Source: Streptomyces lateritius
Lineage (GTDB): Bacteria > Actinomycetota > Actinomycetes > Streptomycetales > Streptomycetaceae
DNA length: 51,614 nt
Direction: 5' to 3'
Assembly (NCBI RefSeq): GCF_014649715.1
Contig: NZ_BMTO01000014.1
Coordinates: 21,604-73,217, forward strand
The translations under genes and the position numbers were made by a program. Within the stretch, counting starts at the first letter, position 1. Each line of letters starts with the position of its first letter. The notes under the pieces were generated by a model. The model was not told the DNA's origin. It saw nothing but the letters and a program-made list of their open reading frames with translations, and did not search any database. This document shows, piece by piece, positions 19,240 to 27,273 of this stretch.

Positions 19240-19800
19240 TCAGCCGGATGCCGTCATTGCCGCGCGCGCGGTGGTGAGGATCTCCTCGGAGAGCGGGGAG
19301 CCGTTGGTGGCCCGGGCCAGGACGAGTGCACCGAGCATGGTGCACAGCCGGGTGATGCCGTCCTGGTCCTCAGTGGTGAGCCACTCGGCGAAGTCGCCCA
19401 CGCCTTCGGTGTAGATCCGGCGGGCTTCCTGGCCTTCGCCCTCCCGCGCCATGTCGATGACGAGTGCGGCGACGGGACACCCGTCCGCCGGGCTGTCGCG
19501 GTGTCCAGGGGAGAGGTAGGCGTCGATCAGGGCCCGCTGGGCGGCGGCGCGCTGTCCGCCGTGCTGCTCGAATTCGTCCTTGTGATGCCGGGTGAGTTCG
19601 TTGAAGGCGTGGGCGGTGGCTTCGTCGATGAGTGCCTCTTTAGAGGTGAACTGCTTGTAGAAGCCGCCATGGGTCAGTCCGGCCGCCTTCATGATGTCGG
19701 CGACGCTGGCGTGAGTTCCCTGTTCCCGGAACAGGCGAGACGCGGTTTCCACGACCCGCCGGCGGTTCTCCTCTGCCTGCGCCTGTGATACGCGGCTCAT
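19240..19800 (-). CDS. TetR/AcrR-family transcriptional repressor
   Basis: 186 residues, typical TetR size. The N-terminal helix-turn-helix domain (about 10-56) reads RRRVVETASRLFREQGTHAS, then VADIMKAAGLTHGGFYKQFTSKEALI, with the conserved GFY-F-SKE end. The rest is a helical ligand-binding domain of the type with a conserved Cys-Pro (DGCPVAALVIDMA). ATG 19800 is preceded by GGGAGGTG. It is divergent from the SDR and hydrolase genes and faces candidate operators at 19840-19869, so it most likely represses both itself and that pair until a small molecule, perhaps their substrate, binds. Confidence 0.92.
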   Translation of the reverse strand: MSRVSQAQAEENRRRVVETASRLFREQGTHASVADIMKAAGLTHGGFYKQFTSKEALIDEATAHAFNELTRHHKDEFEQHGGQRAAAQRALIDAYLSPGHRDSPADGCPVAALVIDMAREGEGQEARRIYTEGVGDFAEWLTTEDQDGITRLCTMLGALVLARATNGSPLSEEILTTARAAMTASG

Positions 19801-19837
19801 GGGCCACCTCCCGTTGGATGTCGACTGGCATCTATCC

Positions 19838-19869
19838 TAGACCAGTGTTTAGATTGTGGATGTAATCTA
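19838..19869. promoter_or_regulatory. Divergent control region with two overlapping dyads (TetR operator candidate)
   Basis: TAGATT-GTGGATGT-AATCTA (19850-19869) is a perfect 6+6 dyad. It overlaps an imperfect one, CTAGACCAGTGTTTAG (19838-19853). Both lie in the 118 bases between the TetR-type start and the SDR ATG, in a locally AT-rich stretch, as expected for an autoregulated repressor. Promoter boxes are not distinct enough to place. Confidence 0.55.
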
Positions 19870-19918
19870 ATTTAGCGCCGTCGGCCGCTCGCCGACGGCC
19901 GTAACGCTGGGAGTGGGC

Positions 19919-20605
19919 ATGGAACTGAAGGACGCGGTCGCGGTGGTCACCGGCGCCAACCGGGGGCTCGGGCGGCATCTGGCCGCCCAGCTCGTCGAGC
20001 GCGGAGCGACGGTGTACGCGGCGGCCCGGCGCCCCGAGACGGTGGACCTGCCGGGGGTCACCCCACTGCTGCTCGACGTGACGGGTGAGGAGTCGATCCG
20101 GGCCGCGGCGCGCATCGCCTCCAATGCGACGCTGCTGGTGAACAACGCCGGCATCTCGACCGGAACTCCGCTGATCGCGGGCGGCCCTGACGCGGTGCGC
20201 CTGGAGATGGACACGAACTTCTTCGGCCCGCTCGCCGTGACGCGGGCCTTCGCCCCCGTCATCGAGTCCAACGGCGGCGGTGCCGTGCTCAACGTCCTGT
20301 CCGTCCTGTCCTGGCTGCACCCGGCCGACCTCGGAGCCTATGCGGCGGCCAAGGCCGCAGCGTGGGCGCTGACCGGCGCGGTCCGGGAGGAGTTGGCACC
20401 CCGCGGCATAGCCGTCTCGGCGCTGCACGTCGGATACATGGACACCAGCATGGCCGCGAGCGTCCCCGCCGACCGGAAGGCCGACCCCGCCGAGGTCGCC
20501 GCGCAGGCCCTGGACGGCATCGAGGCGGGACTGCCCGAGATCCTTGCCGACGAGATCACCCGGCAGGTGAAGCAGAGCCTGGCCGCATCGCCGAACGCGG
20601 CCTGA
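19919..20605 (+). CDS. Short-chain dehydrogenase/reductase
   Basis: 228 residues, a classical SDR: cofactor motif TGANRGLG (11-18), NNAG (75-78), Ser in NVLSVLSW (about 128-131) and YAAAK (Tyr141, Lys145). An Arg pair at AARRPE (37-38) after the second strand favours NADP(H). ATG 19919 is used because GGGAG precedes it; GTG 19913 is an alternative. It oxidises or reduces an alcohol/carbonyl substrate not predictable here. Stop to next ATG is 77 bases; it is probably cotranscribed with the hydrolase and controlled by the divergent TetR gene. Confidence 0.92.
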   Translation: MELKDAVAVVTGANRGLGRHLAAQLVERGATVYAAARRPETVDLPGVTPLLLDVTGEESIRAAARIASNATLLVNNAGISTGTPLIAGGPDAVRLEMDTNFFGPLAVTRAFAPVIESNGGGAVLNVLSVLSWLHPADLGAYAAAKAAAWALTGAVREELAPRGIAVSALHVGYMDTSMAASVPADRKADPAEVAAQALDGIEAGLPEILADEITRQVKQSLAASPNAA

Positions 20606-20682
20606 GGCGCGCATCGCCCCACCTGCGCTGGCAACGAGAGCACTCCGTCTCCCAGCCACCCCCATCCGCACAGGAGCCGATC

Positions 20683-21555
20683 ATGAACGCGCCGCGCAGT
20701 TCCCCCACGCCCGCCCCGTCGTCGTACGAGGAGGCACCGACTCGTTCGGTGTCCGTGCGCGGCGTCGACTTCGTCTACCGGCAGCTCGGTCCGGAAACAG
20801 ACGGCGTACCGCTGATCCTGCTCCACCACCTCGCCGCGGTCCTGGACAACTGGGACCCCCGCGTCATCGACGGCCTCGCAGCCCGGCGCCGGGTCGTCAC
20901 CTTCGACAACCGCGGAGTCGGTGCGTCGGGCGGTTCCACGCCCGACACCATCGAAGTGATGGCCCGCGACGCGGTGCTGTTCATCCGCGCGCTGGGCTTC
21001 GAGCAGGTCGACCTGCTCGGCCTGTCGATGGGCGGCTTCATCGCCCAGGTCATCGCGACTCAGGAACCGCGGCTGGTGCGCAAGGTCATCCTCACGGGCA
21101 CAGGCCCCGCCGGAGGCCCCGGCATCGACAAGGTCACCGCACTCACCCTCCAGGACACCCTGAAGGGCTTCCTGACCCGCAAGGACCCCAAGCAGTTCCT
21201 CTTCTTCACCGACACCGAGCACGGCCGAAGGGAAGCGCGCGCCTTCCTGGAACGGCTGGAGGAACGCACAGAAGACCGCGACAAAGCCATCTCGCCGAGG
21301 TCGTTCCGCGCCCAGCTGAAGGCCATCCGCCGATGGGGCCTCCAGCCGCCGGCCGACCTGACACGCATCGGCCAGCCGGTCCTGGTGGCCAACGGCGAGA
21401 GCGACCGGATGGTGCCGAGCGAGAACACACTCGACCTGGCCGCGCGGCTACCCCGGGGCGAACTCGTCCCCCTCTACCCGGATGCCGGACATGGGGGCAT
21501 CTTCCAGTACCACGACGAATTCGTCGCACGGGCGCTTGGATTCCTGGAATCGTAG
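20683..21555 (+). CDS. Alpha/beta-fold hydrolase
   Basis: 290 residues. Core features are LLHHLAAVLDNWDP (oxyanion strand, HH in place of HG), nucleophile elbow GLSMGG (Ser115), acid Asp241 in NGESDRMVP and His270 in DAGHGG. ATG 20683 is preceded by AGGAG. No export signal, so it acts in the cytosol. The family covers esterases, epoxide hydrolases, haloperoxidase-like enzymes and C-C hydrolases. The nearest layout is the haloperoxidase/3-oxoadipate enol-lactonase-like branch. Paired with the SDR gene it probably forms a two-step catabolic or detoxifying unit carried by the transposon. Confidence 0.9.
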   Translation: MNAPRSSPTPAPSSYEEAPTRSVSVRGVDFVYRQLGPETDGVPLILLHHLAAVLDNWDPRVIDGLAARRRVVTFDNRGVGASGGSTPDTIEVMARDAVLFIRALGFEQVDLLGLSMGGFIAQVIATQEPRLVRKVILTGTGPAGGPGIDKVTALTLQDTLKGFLTRKDPKQFLFFTDTEHGRREARAFLERLEERTEDRDKAISPRSFRAQLKAIRRWGLQPPADLTRIGQPVLVANGESDRMVPSENTLDLAARLPRGELVPLYPDAGHGGIFQYHDEFVARALGFLES

Positions 21556-21602
21556 CCAGGCCGGGCCCGACGCCGATCCGCGCGGCCCCGTGAGGTTCGC
21601 CG

Positions 21603-22310
21603 ATGCGCGGGAGGCGCTGGCAGCGGAACCCAACTCGTAACTCACCCCAGCCCGGTTTCTCACAAACGTTGGCGGGCTCAAGGGGCACCCCGGCCGACCG
21701 TGGCCCGGGCAGGCCGTGGCGGCCGGGCACCCCGCCGCCGGCGCCGATCGACCCGGACCTGCCCAGCGCGGACATCCGCATCGGCTACGCCCGCTGCTCG
21801 AACCTCGGGCAAGAACTCGACTCCCAGCTCGACGCGCTGAGCAAGCACGGCATCCCGAGGGACAAGATCTTCAGCGAGAAGCTCGCCGGCCCCCTGCCCG
21901 GCATCTACGACCCCACCGGCCCCGGCAAGCTGCTGTTCGCATTCTTCGCCGCGATGGCGGAGACCGAGCGTGAGAACATCCGCGAGTCCACACTCGAAGG
22001 GCTCGACACCGCGGCCCGCAAGGGCAAGCACGGCGGCCGGCCACCGGTCATCACCGACGACATGCTCCACACCGTGCTCCGGCGCCGCGCAGGCGGCGAG
22101 TCCGTCGAGCAGATCCAGCCCGACCTGATCATCCCCACCGGCAAGCGCAAGGGACAGAACCCCTCCGTCGCCAGCATCTACCGGTCGCTCGCCGAACACG
22201 CCAAGCGCCAGGCGTACCCCGAAGCCGTTGAACAGACCCACGCCGACTTCGCCGCCCTCCAGGCCGGCGAAGTCCCCGGCCCCGCCCTCCCTGACCGAGC
22301 GTCACTCTGA
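21603..22310 (+). pseudogene. tnpR: Tn3-type resolvase (serine recombinase) with internal deletion
   Basis: The N-terminal catalytic segment is present: DIRIGYARCSNLGQELDSQL, with the active Ser in RCS. Directly after IFSEK the chain jumps to LAGPLPGIYDPTGPGKLLFA, which in related actinobacterial resolvases lies some 60-70 residues later. The missing part holds the catalytic Arg residues and the core strands. After it come AETERENIREST (E-helix) and the DNA-binding tail. The frame stays open, so the deletion is in frame, but the product should be unable to cut DNA. The start is uncertain: ATG 21603, or TTG 21669 nearer the conserved part. The stop is at the edge of the right terminal repeat. 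Confidence 0.85.
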
Positions 22311-22311
22311 T

Positions 22312-22359
22312 TACAGAGAGCTACTTGTCACTTCGCCGTAGCTTCGGGAGAACAGGGCC
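22312..22359 (-). repeat. Right 48-bp terminal inverted repeat of the Tn3 element
   Basis: Exact reverse complement of 17163-17210. The outer end (…AACAGGGCC) is followed by GACAC, the right copy of the target duplication. Confidence 0.95.
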
Positions 22360-22364
22360 GACAC
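22360..22364. repeat. Target-site duplication, right copy (GACAC)
   Basis: Identical and in the same orientation to 17158-17162. It lies 30 bases from the end of the kinase gene. Confidence 0.85.
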
Positions 22365-22393
22365 GACCGTCGCACAGGAGATGCGCCGTGCGG

Positions 22394-24199
22394 TCAGCTG
22401 TCGGCCGGCATCACGCGGGTCACCTTGCCCTTGCGGTCGGCGTCAAGGTAGCCGGAATCGTATTCGTCACCGATGTAGACGGCGATGCCGGCCTCGGTGT
22501 CGAACAGGTTGTTGGGCTGCCTGATCACCAGGTAGCGCGTCGTGGGTTCCTTGACGTTGAGGTCCTTCTCCGCCCTGGCGATCAGGGCGGGCAGTATGTC
22601 CCAGTCGTAGGTGTCCAGACCGACCGGGAGATCGCCCCCCATCAGCGTGCCCTTCATCGAGGTCTGACTGACGCCTTCGCCGACCCGATACGAGTAACTC
22701 TCGTAGCGGGTCTTGCTGCCCTTGACCATCATCTCCGCCGACACGTACTCGGGGTACACGACGAACCGGCCCACCTGGTCGGTGCCCGCGGCCGCCTTCA
22801 GTTCTTTCACGGCCACCCGGATGCCGTCCGGCGTGAGGAGGTTCGCCTCGGCCGCGGTCTTCGTGGGACCGGGCGCGAGGGGGGTACGAGGGCCGGGGGA
22901 GGCGGAGGCGGACGCCGAGGTGGAGGCGGCGGGGGATACCGGGGGCCCGCCGGCACCCTGCTCCTCGGCGTCCGGCAGCAGGGACCACGTCAGGACGCCG
23001 GCGGCCACGGTCGCCACGGCGGACGAGGCGATCGCGACCCGCCTACCCGCCCGGGAGGAGCGGGCGGGCGGAGAGACAGCCGGGTGGGTGGGGCCCCCGG
23101 GATACGGGGTGTGGGTGTGCGGGGCGGACGGAGCCCCGAGGCCCCGTGGGGATACAGGGGTCTTGAACGGCTCACCTACAGGCCCCGCGGCGGGTGTTCC
23201 GGGAGTGGGCGGCCCGAAGCCCGTGGGCGGGTCCGCCACGGCTGACGGGTACGCGGCCGGGGTCGGCGCGGGTGCAAGCCGGTAGGAGGTGGCCTCGTCC
23301 GCGGAACTCGCCGGCTGGTCCGCCTCAGCGTTCGGCGCAACCTGGGCGAGCATCCGGTCGAAGGTCTCCGGACCGGGCCGGGCGGCAGGGTCCTTGACGA
23401 GCACGGCCGCCAGGGCGCCGGCCAGCGGGCCCGCGTGGCGGGGAGGAGGAAGTTCTTCGGTGAGAACGGCCGCCAGGGTGGCGAGCGTGGTGCCTCTGCG
23501 CAGCGGATGGTGGCCTTCGACGGCGACGTACAGCATCATCGCGAGCGACCACACGTCGGCGTCCGGCCCGCCTTCGCCGCCGGAGATGCGTTCGGGTGCC
23601 ATGTAGTCGGGAGTGCCGATGATGGATCCGGTGGCGGTGAGAGCTGTGGACTCCCTGATGGAGGCGATCCCGAAGTCGGTGAGGACGGGACGCCCGTCGG
23701 GCCGCAACAGTACGTTGGCGGGCTTCACGTCCCGGTGCTGGATGCCCACATCGTGCGCGGCGCGCAGTGCGGCCAGCACCTCGCGGCCGATCTTTGCGGC
23801 GGCGGCGGGCGTCAGCGGCCCCTGCGCGAGTCGGTCCTGGAGCGAGCCGCCTGTCACCAGTTCCATGACCAGCCAGGGATAGGCGTGTTCGGCTCCGTCC
23901 ACGACGTGGTGGATGGTCACCACGTTGGGGTGCTCGACTCGGGCGAGGGCCCGGGCCTCACGGAGTACGCGGGCGCGCAGCATCGCGGCCGCCTGCGGGT
24001 CCGACTCGGCCAGCCCCGGATCGGGCGGCCGTACTTCTTTGAGAGCAACAGCCCGGTCCAGGACCAGGTCACGTGCCCGCCACACCTTGCCCATACCACC
24101 GCCGCCGAGTGGCGCCTCCAGTTCGAAGCGCCCGTCGATGACCCGTCTGCCAGATTCTCCGTCGTTCACGGGCGGAAGCCTATGAGGGCCCGAAGACAT
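22394..24199 (-). CDS. Membrane Ser/Thr protein kinase with extracellular C-terminal domain
   Basis: 601 residues from ATG 24199. Kinase domain about 24-285: LGGGGMG loop, Lys54 in VALKEV, HRDVKPANVLL (Asp157), DFG (175-177), GTPDYMAPE. A Pro-rich linker (290-385), one membrane helix (about 387-408, VAIASSAVATVAAGVLTWSL) and a 190-residue outer domain follow. That domain begins with a Ser/Ala/Pro-rich stalk and contains LLTPDGIRVAVKELKAAAGT and YRVGEGVSQTSMKGTLMGGD. I do not recognise the outer domain; it may sense a ligand or wall fragment. GGGGGA adjoins the ATG; GTG 24169 is an alternative start. The transposon inserted just beyond its 3' end. Confidence 0.9.
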   Translation of the reverse strand: MSSGPHRLPPVNDGESGRRVIDGRFELEAPLGGGGMGKVWRARDLVLDRAVALKEVRPPDPGLAESDPQAAAMLRARVLREARALARVEHPNVVTIHHVVDGAEHAYPWLVMELVTGGSLQDRLAQGPLTPAAAAKIGREVLAALRAAHDVGIQHRDVKPANVLLRPDGRPVLTDFGIASIRESTALTATGSIIGTPDYMAPERISGGEGGPDADVWSLAMMLYVAVEGHHPLRRGTTLATLAAVLTEELPPPRHAGPLAGALAAVLVKDPAARPGPETFDRMLAQVAPNAEADQPASSADEATSYRLAPAPTPAAYPSAVADPPTGFGPPTPGTPAAGPVGEPFKTPVSPRGLGAPSAPHTHTPYPGGPTHPAVSPPARSSRAGRRVAIASSAVATVAAGVLTWSLLPDAEEQGAGGPPVSPAASTSASASASPGPRTPLAPGPTKTAAEANLLTPDGIRVAVKELKAAAGTDQVGRFVVYPEYVSAEMMVKGSKTRYESYSYRVGEGVSQTSMKGTLMGGDLPVGLDTYDWDILPALIARAEKDLNVKEPTTRYLVIRQPNNLFDTEAGIAVYIGDEYDSGYLDADRKGKVTRVMPADS

Positions 24200-24329
24200 T
24201 CCCCCACTCGGGGCGCCCCGATCCGCTACGGCCACGGGCGGTTGGGCGCCTCTCCGGCCAGTCCGAGGACGGCGATGTCGAGCTCGCCGGCCAACCGTAT
24301 GACCGACCGAGTCGCGCAGGGACGCGGCC

Positions 24330-24490
24330 GCCCATTCCACGACCGTGCTCGCCGCTTTCCTGCGGGCCAACGCCTGGGCACCACCGGTGGGCGGGCTCGC
24401 TGCGGCGCTCGGCCACGATGTGGTGCACGGGCTGGACATCACCGTCGCCCTCGGCCTCGACCGGTGCGTCCTCGAGAACCGGCTGTACAC
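24330..24490 (+). pseudogene. Possible fragment of a mycothiol-dependent maleylpyruvate isomerase-type protein
   Basis: In the frame of 24345 the sequence reads TTVLAAFLRANAWAPPVGGL, then AAALGHDVVHGLDITVALGLDRCV. The HDVVHGLDI-ALGLDR pattern matches the second conserved helix region of DinB-superfamily maleylpyruvate isomerase-like proteins, with its His-x-x-Asp. Similarity ends on both sides within about 50 codons and no start is visible. Best read as a decayed remnant. Confidence 0.4.
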
Positions 24491-25149
24491 GCACCTACGG
24501 CCGCAGACTTCCGGCCGGCCGACTCCGAGGAGAGCCGAGCGACCGTTTCACCCGACCCGCCAAGGAAACATGAACCATGCGCACCGGCTTCTCCTGGGCG
24601 TATCACTGCTGTCCACCGAGGCTCCGGACGATCTGGGCGTCCCGTTCGCCGCGGTTGCCCGTCAACAGACCGAGCTCCTCGACCACGCCGCCCATGTGGG
24701 CCCGTACCCTCGCACCGCAGCGCTCGTCCCACCCTCGGCCGCTGCCCGCATCGCAACTCCTGTGCACCTGACGATCCTGAGTCCGAGCGCGCCGTTACCG
24801 GAAATCGGCAGCCGCGCTTGATCGGACTGACCCGGTAGGGAAGGCATCCACCGGCGGGGCACAACCGGGCTCACCGCCGGGGCGTAACCGGGCTCACCGC
24901 CCGGGCGTTGCCAGAGGCGACGCAGGCGTCGTCCCGGCGTGAAGCGGTGGGCCGCCGCGGCGGCCCACCGCTGGAGCGCGTCCAGCACGGCCACGTGCGC
25001 CTCATCGCCTTCGTACGTCCAGACCGATCCGTTCCACACCGCGGCCGAAGGTGCCCGGGGCCGTGGCGTCGGCGCGACTCGCACCACGCGGGCGGGTCAG
25101 GCCGGTCAGAGGGCAGAGTGGCCAGGGGTCAGAGGTCAGGGGGCAGGGG
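24491..25149. other. 659-bp stretch without a convincing gene
   Basis: A small plus-strand frame from ATG 24570 to 24821 (83 codons, AAGGA upstream) is possible but has weak bias and no match. ACCGGGCTCACCGCC is repeated about 24 bases apart near 24868 and 24891. A 30-bp perfect palindrome lies at 24943-24972. GGTCAG occurs five times between about 25095 and 25156. Confidence 0.4.
24943..24972. repeat. 30-bp perfect palindrome
   Basis: AGCGGTGGGCCGCCG followed by its exact reverse complement, no loop. As RNA it would form a very stable hairpin. It lies beyond the end of the antiporter gene (minus strand), so it could serve as a distal terminator. The spacing of 178 bases makes this uncertain. 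Confidence 0.6.
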
Positions 25150-26424
25150 TCAGGGCGGTGCGGGCGAGGAGTGGCGCATGCGGTCGAGGCGCCGGATGAC
25201 CGGTGTCGCGGCGGCACCGTGCACGACGACGGAGAGCAGGACGGTGAAGGCGACCACCGACCAGAGCTGTCGCGCGTCGCCTGCGAAGGCTTCGCTGTGG
25301 CCGAGTCCGTACGCGAGGTAGAACAGCGAGCCGATGCCACGGATACCGAAGAAGGCGGTGACCGCTTTCTCCCTCGGTTCCGCGGCGAAGCCGATCAGGC
25401 CGAGCCACCCTGCGGCCGGCCTGACGACGAGGACGAGCAGGACGGCGACGACGGCCCCCTGCCAGGGCAGGGCTTGCAGGCCGCCGGCGACGAGGAAGCC
25501 CCCGAGAAGGAAGAGCAGGCACACGGTCAGCAGTCGTTCGATCTGTTCGGTGAACTCGTGCAGCACACGGTGGTAGCCGTGGCTGCGCTCGGCCGCACGG
25601 ATGGTGCAGGCCGTCACGAACACGGCGAGGAAGCCGTAGCCGTGGAGAAGCTCGGCCGTTCCGTACGCCAGGAACGTGGCGCCCAGGGCGACGAACCCCT
25701 CCATGTGCTCCGACAGCCGCAGCGCGTTCGTCTGCGCGCGGAAGAACATCCTGCCCAGGAGACGCCCGGCCACGATCCCCACCGCCACTCCGGCCGCGAT
25801 CTTGACCAGGACGTCGATGAGCAGCCATCGCCCGATCCAGTCCGCCGACCACCCGTCGCCGGCCGCCGTGGCGAGTGCGAGGGCGGCCAGGACGAACGGG
25901 AAGGCCAGTCCGTCGTTCAGCCCGGCTTCGGCGGTGAGAGCGAACCGGACCTCGTCCTCGTCGTCCTCCTCGTCCGTGGGCTCGCCCACTCTCACCTCCG
26001 CCGCCAGCACGGGATCGGTCGGTGCGAGCACCGCGGCGATGAGCAGGGCGAGCGCCGGCGGCCAGTCGAGCAGGAGCGTGGCGATGAGCGCCGTCCCGGC
26101 GATGGTGAGGGGCAGGCTGATGCCGAGCAGGCGCCAAGGCCCGCCCCATGCGCGCCGGCCGAAAGGCCGGTTGAGGGCGAGACCGGCTCCCATCAGCGAC
26201 ACGATCACGCACAGTTCGGTCGCATGCTCGACCCAGAGTCGGTCGCGCACCGGGTCCACAGTCGGTACGGGCAACGGCAGCGCCGCCACGATGGCGCCGG
26301 CCGCGAGGAAGACCATCGGCATGGAGAGGGGCCGCTTGAACACGAGCCTCGGTACAACGGCCGCGCCGAGCGCACCCAAGCCCATCGCGAGGTAAACGGT
26401 GTCGGAGAGGATCACCCCGCACAT
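25150..26424 (-). CDS. CPA1-type Na+(K+)/H+ antiporter
   Basis: 424 residues with about 12 membrane helices. The CPA1 transport core is visible as APTDPVLAAEV (helix with the Thr-Asp of the cation site) and EAGLNDGLAFPFVLAALAL (the Asn-Asp motif). The usual later helix GFLAVFVTACTIRAAERSHGY and a FFGIRGIGSLFYLAYGL segment follow. It exchanges monovalent cations for protons across the membrane for pH and salt balance. An acidic insert, EPTDEEDDEDEVRF, lies between the two key motifs on the cytoplasmic side. ATG 26424 is chosen; GGACAGG adjoins it closely, and GTG 26415 is possible. Monocistronic, with a strong hairpin upstream at 26597-26638. Confidence 0.9.
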   Translation of the reverse strand: MCGVILSDTVYLAMGLGALGAAVVPRLVFKRPLSMPMVFLAAGAIVAALPLPVPTVDPVRDRLWVEHATELCVIVSLMGAGLALNRPFGRRAWGGPWRLLGISLPLTIAGTALIATLLLDWPPALALLIAAVLAPTDPVLAAEVRVGEPTDEEDDEDEVRFALTAEAGLNDGLAFPFVLAALALATAAGDGWSADWIGRWLLIDVLVKIAAGVAVGIVAGRLLGRMFFRAQTNALRLSEHMEGFVALGATFLAYGTAELLHGYGFLAVFVTACTIRAAERSHGYHRVLHEFTEQIERLLTVCLLFLLGGFLVAGGLQALPWQGAVVAVLLVLVVRPAAGWLGLIGFAAEPREKAVTAFFGIRGIGSLFYLAYGLGHSEAFAGDARQLWSVVAFTVLLSVVVHGAAATPVIRRLDRMRHSSPAPP

Positions 26425-26916
26425 CCTGTCCAAAACAGCCTCCTCCACGCATGCCGTCGGAGACGAGCCGAGGAGAAGGCAGCCAAACGGGCCGATGCGG
26501 CGGTCGACCCCACGCAGAGCGCCACGCCCCCGGCCGGCACCCACGCCTGTCGGCCGGGCGGATCAACCGAAGCCGGCCTGCTCCCACGGCACTCCTCCAT
26601 GCGGTGGAGCTCCCATGGACGGCGTCTCCACCGCATGGGGGAAGCGGATCATGCGCGGGTCTGATTCCTGCGCCCTGCGGATCCAGAACAGTGAGCCCAT
26701 GGCGATGAGCGAGATGAGTCCCCACGGTGGCGGTCGAGGGGACCGAGCGGCCTGGGCCGCTGCGGGCAGAGCGCAGGGCCCCGAGATGGGGAGTCGTCCC
26801 TATGGGCTGACATACGACGTCGCCGGGACGGGTGCCGGCGTGTCTGTGCGAGCGGCCACGCGCGGACCGATGGTTGGCCTCCCGCGTTCTCCGTTGAGGA
26901 CGATGAGGGGCCGGCT
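26425..26916. other. Divergent intergenic region
   Basis: Control region between the antiporter and the DUF6191-type gene. Besides the inverted repeat at 26597-26638 nothing is recognised. Confidence 0.4.
26597..26638. repeat. 13-bp perfect inverted repeat, hairpin
   Basis: CCATGCGGTGGAG and CTCCACCGCATGG are perfect complements around a 16-base loop. It lies 173 bases upstream of the antiporter ATG. It may be a terminator for something lost, an attenuator in the antiporter leader, or a protein-binding dyad. Confidence 0.55.
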
Positions 26917-27273
26917 GTGACGCTTTTGCTCATGTCGTTTCCGGCGTTCGCGGCTCTGCTGGTCCTGTTCGCCCTGGTGGAGAGCGCGTGGCGATGGTTC
27001 ACGGGGCTGGGCTTGATCCCGTGGCTACGGAGGCGCACCGGGCGGTCGTTGTCGAACATCGCCTTCGATGAATTCACGGCTGTCGTGAACGGAAACAAGA
27101 CGGTGGAGCTGGAGCAGCGGCGGGTGGAACTGCTGCGAAGGGACGGCGAGAGCGACGGTGCGCCGCCCCGCTCCAGCGTTGACCTCACCAACGGCACGGC
27201 GTTCATCGTGTTGCCATCGGAAGCGGATGGCCCGTGCGCTGACAGGCGTGATGCCCGGGAGGACCGGGGGTGA
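26917..27273 (+). CDS. DUF6191-type small membrane protein
   Basis: 118 residues from GTG 26917, with GAGGGG upstream. One N-terminal helix (LLLMSFPAFAALLVLFALVE) anchors a hydrophilic cytoplasmic part. That part contains FDEFTAVVNGNKTVELEQRR, a DxDS-like GESDGAPPRSSVDLTNGTAF segment and a charged tail. The layout of a short helix plus the xELEQRR…PxxSxDLxxGxAxI end fits the actinobacterial DUF6191 family of unknown role. Its stop overlaps the GTG of the next gene, so both are cotranscribed. Confidence 0.7.
   Translation: MTLLLMSFPAFAALLVLFALVESAWRWFTGLGLIPWLRRRTGRSLSNIAFDEFTAVVNGNKTVELEQRRVELLRRDGESDGAPPRSSVDLTNGTAFIVLPSEADGPCADRRDAREDRG

Larger units (their letters stand above)
17163..22359. 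mobile_element. Tn3-family transposon, 5,197 bp, with TetR/SDR/hydrolase cargo
   Basis: Bounded by 48-bp identical inverted repeats and a 5-bp direct duplication, so the ends are fully intact and insertion was a single clean event. Contents in order: decayed tnpA (plus), tetR-type gene (minus), SDR gene (plus), alpha/beta hydrolase gene (plus), internally deleted tnpR (plus) ending two bases before the right repeat. Since tnpA lacks a large internal part, the element is probably non-autonomous and was moved by a related transposase elsewhere in the cell. The cargo is a metabolic or detoxification cassette, not a known resistance gene. Confidence 0.93.

Noticed and set aside
17163..22359. Element considered as an IS-flanked composite transposon
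   Set aside because: Ends are simple 48-bp inverted repeats, not IS copies; transposase and resolvase are Tn3-type and the duplication is 5 bp.
25095..25156. Five GGTCAG words as a possible repeat array or CRISPR-like structure
   Set aside because: Units are too short and irregularly spaced; low-complexity end of the antiporter gene is enough to explain them.
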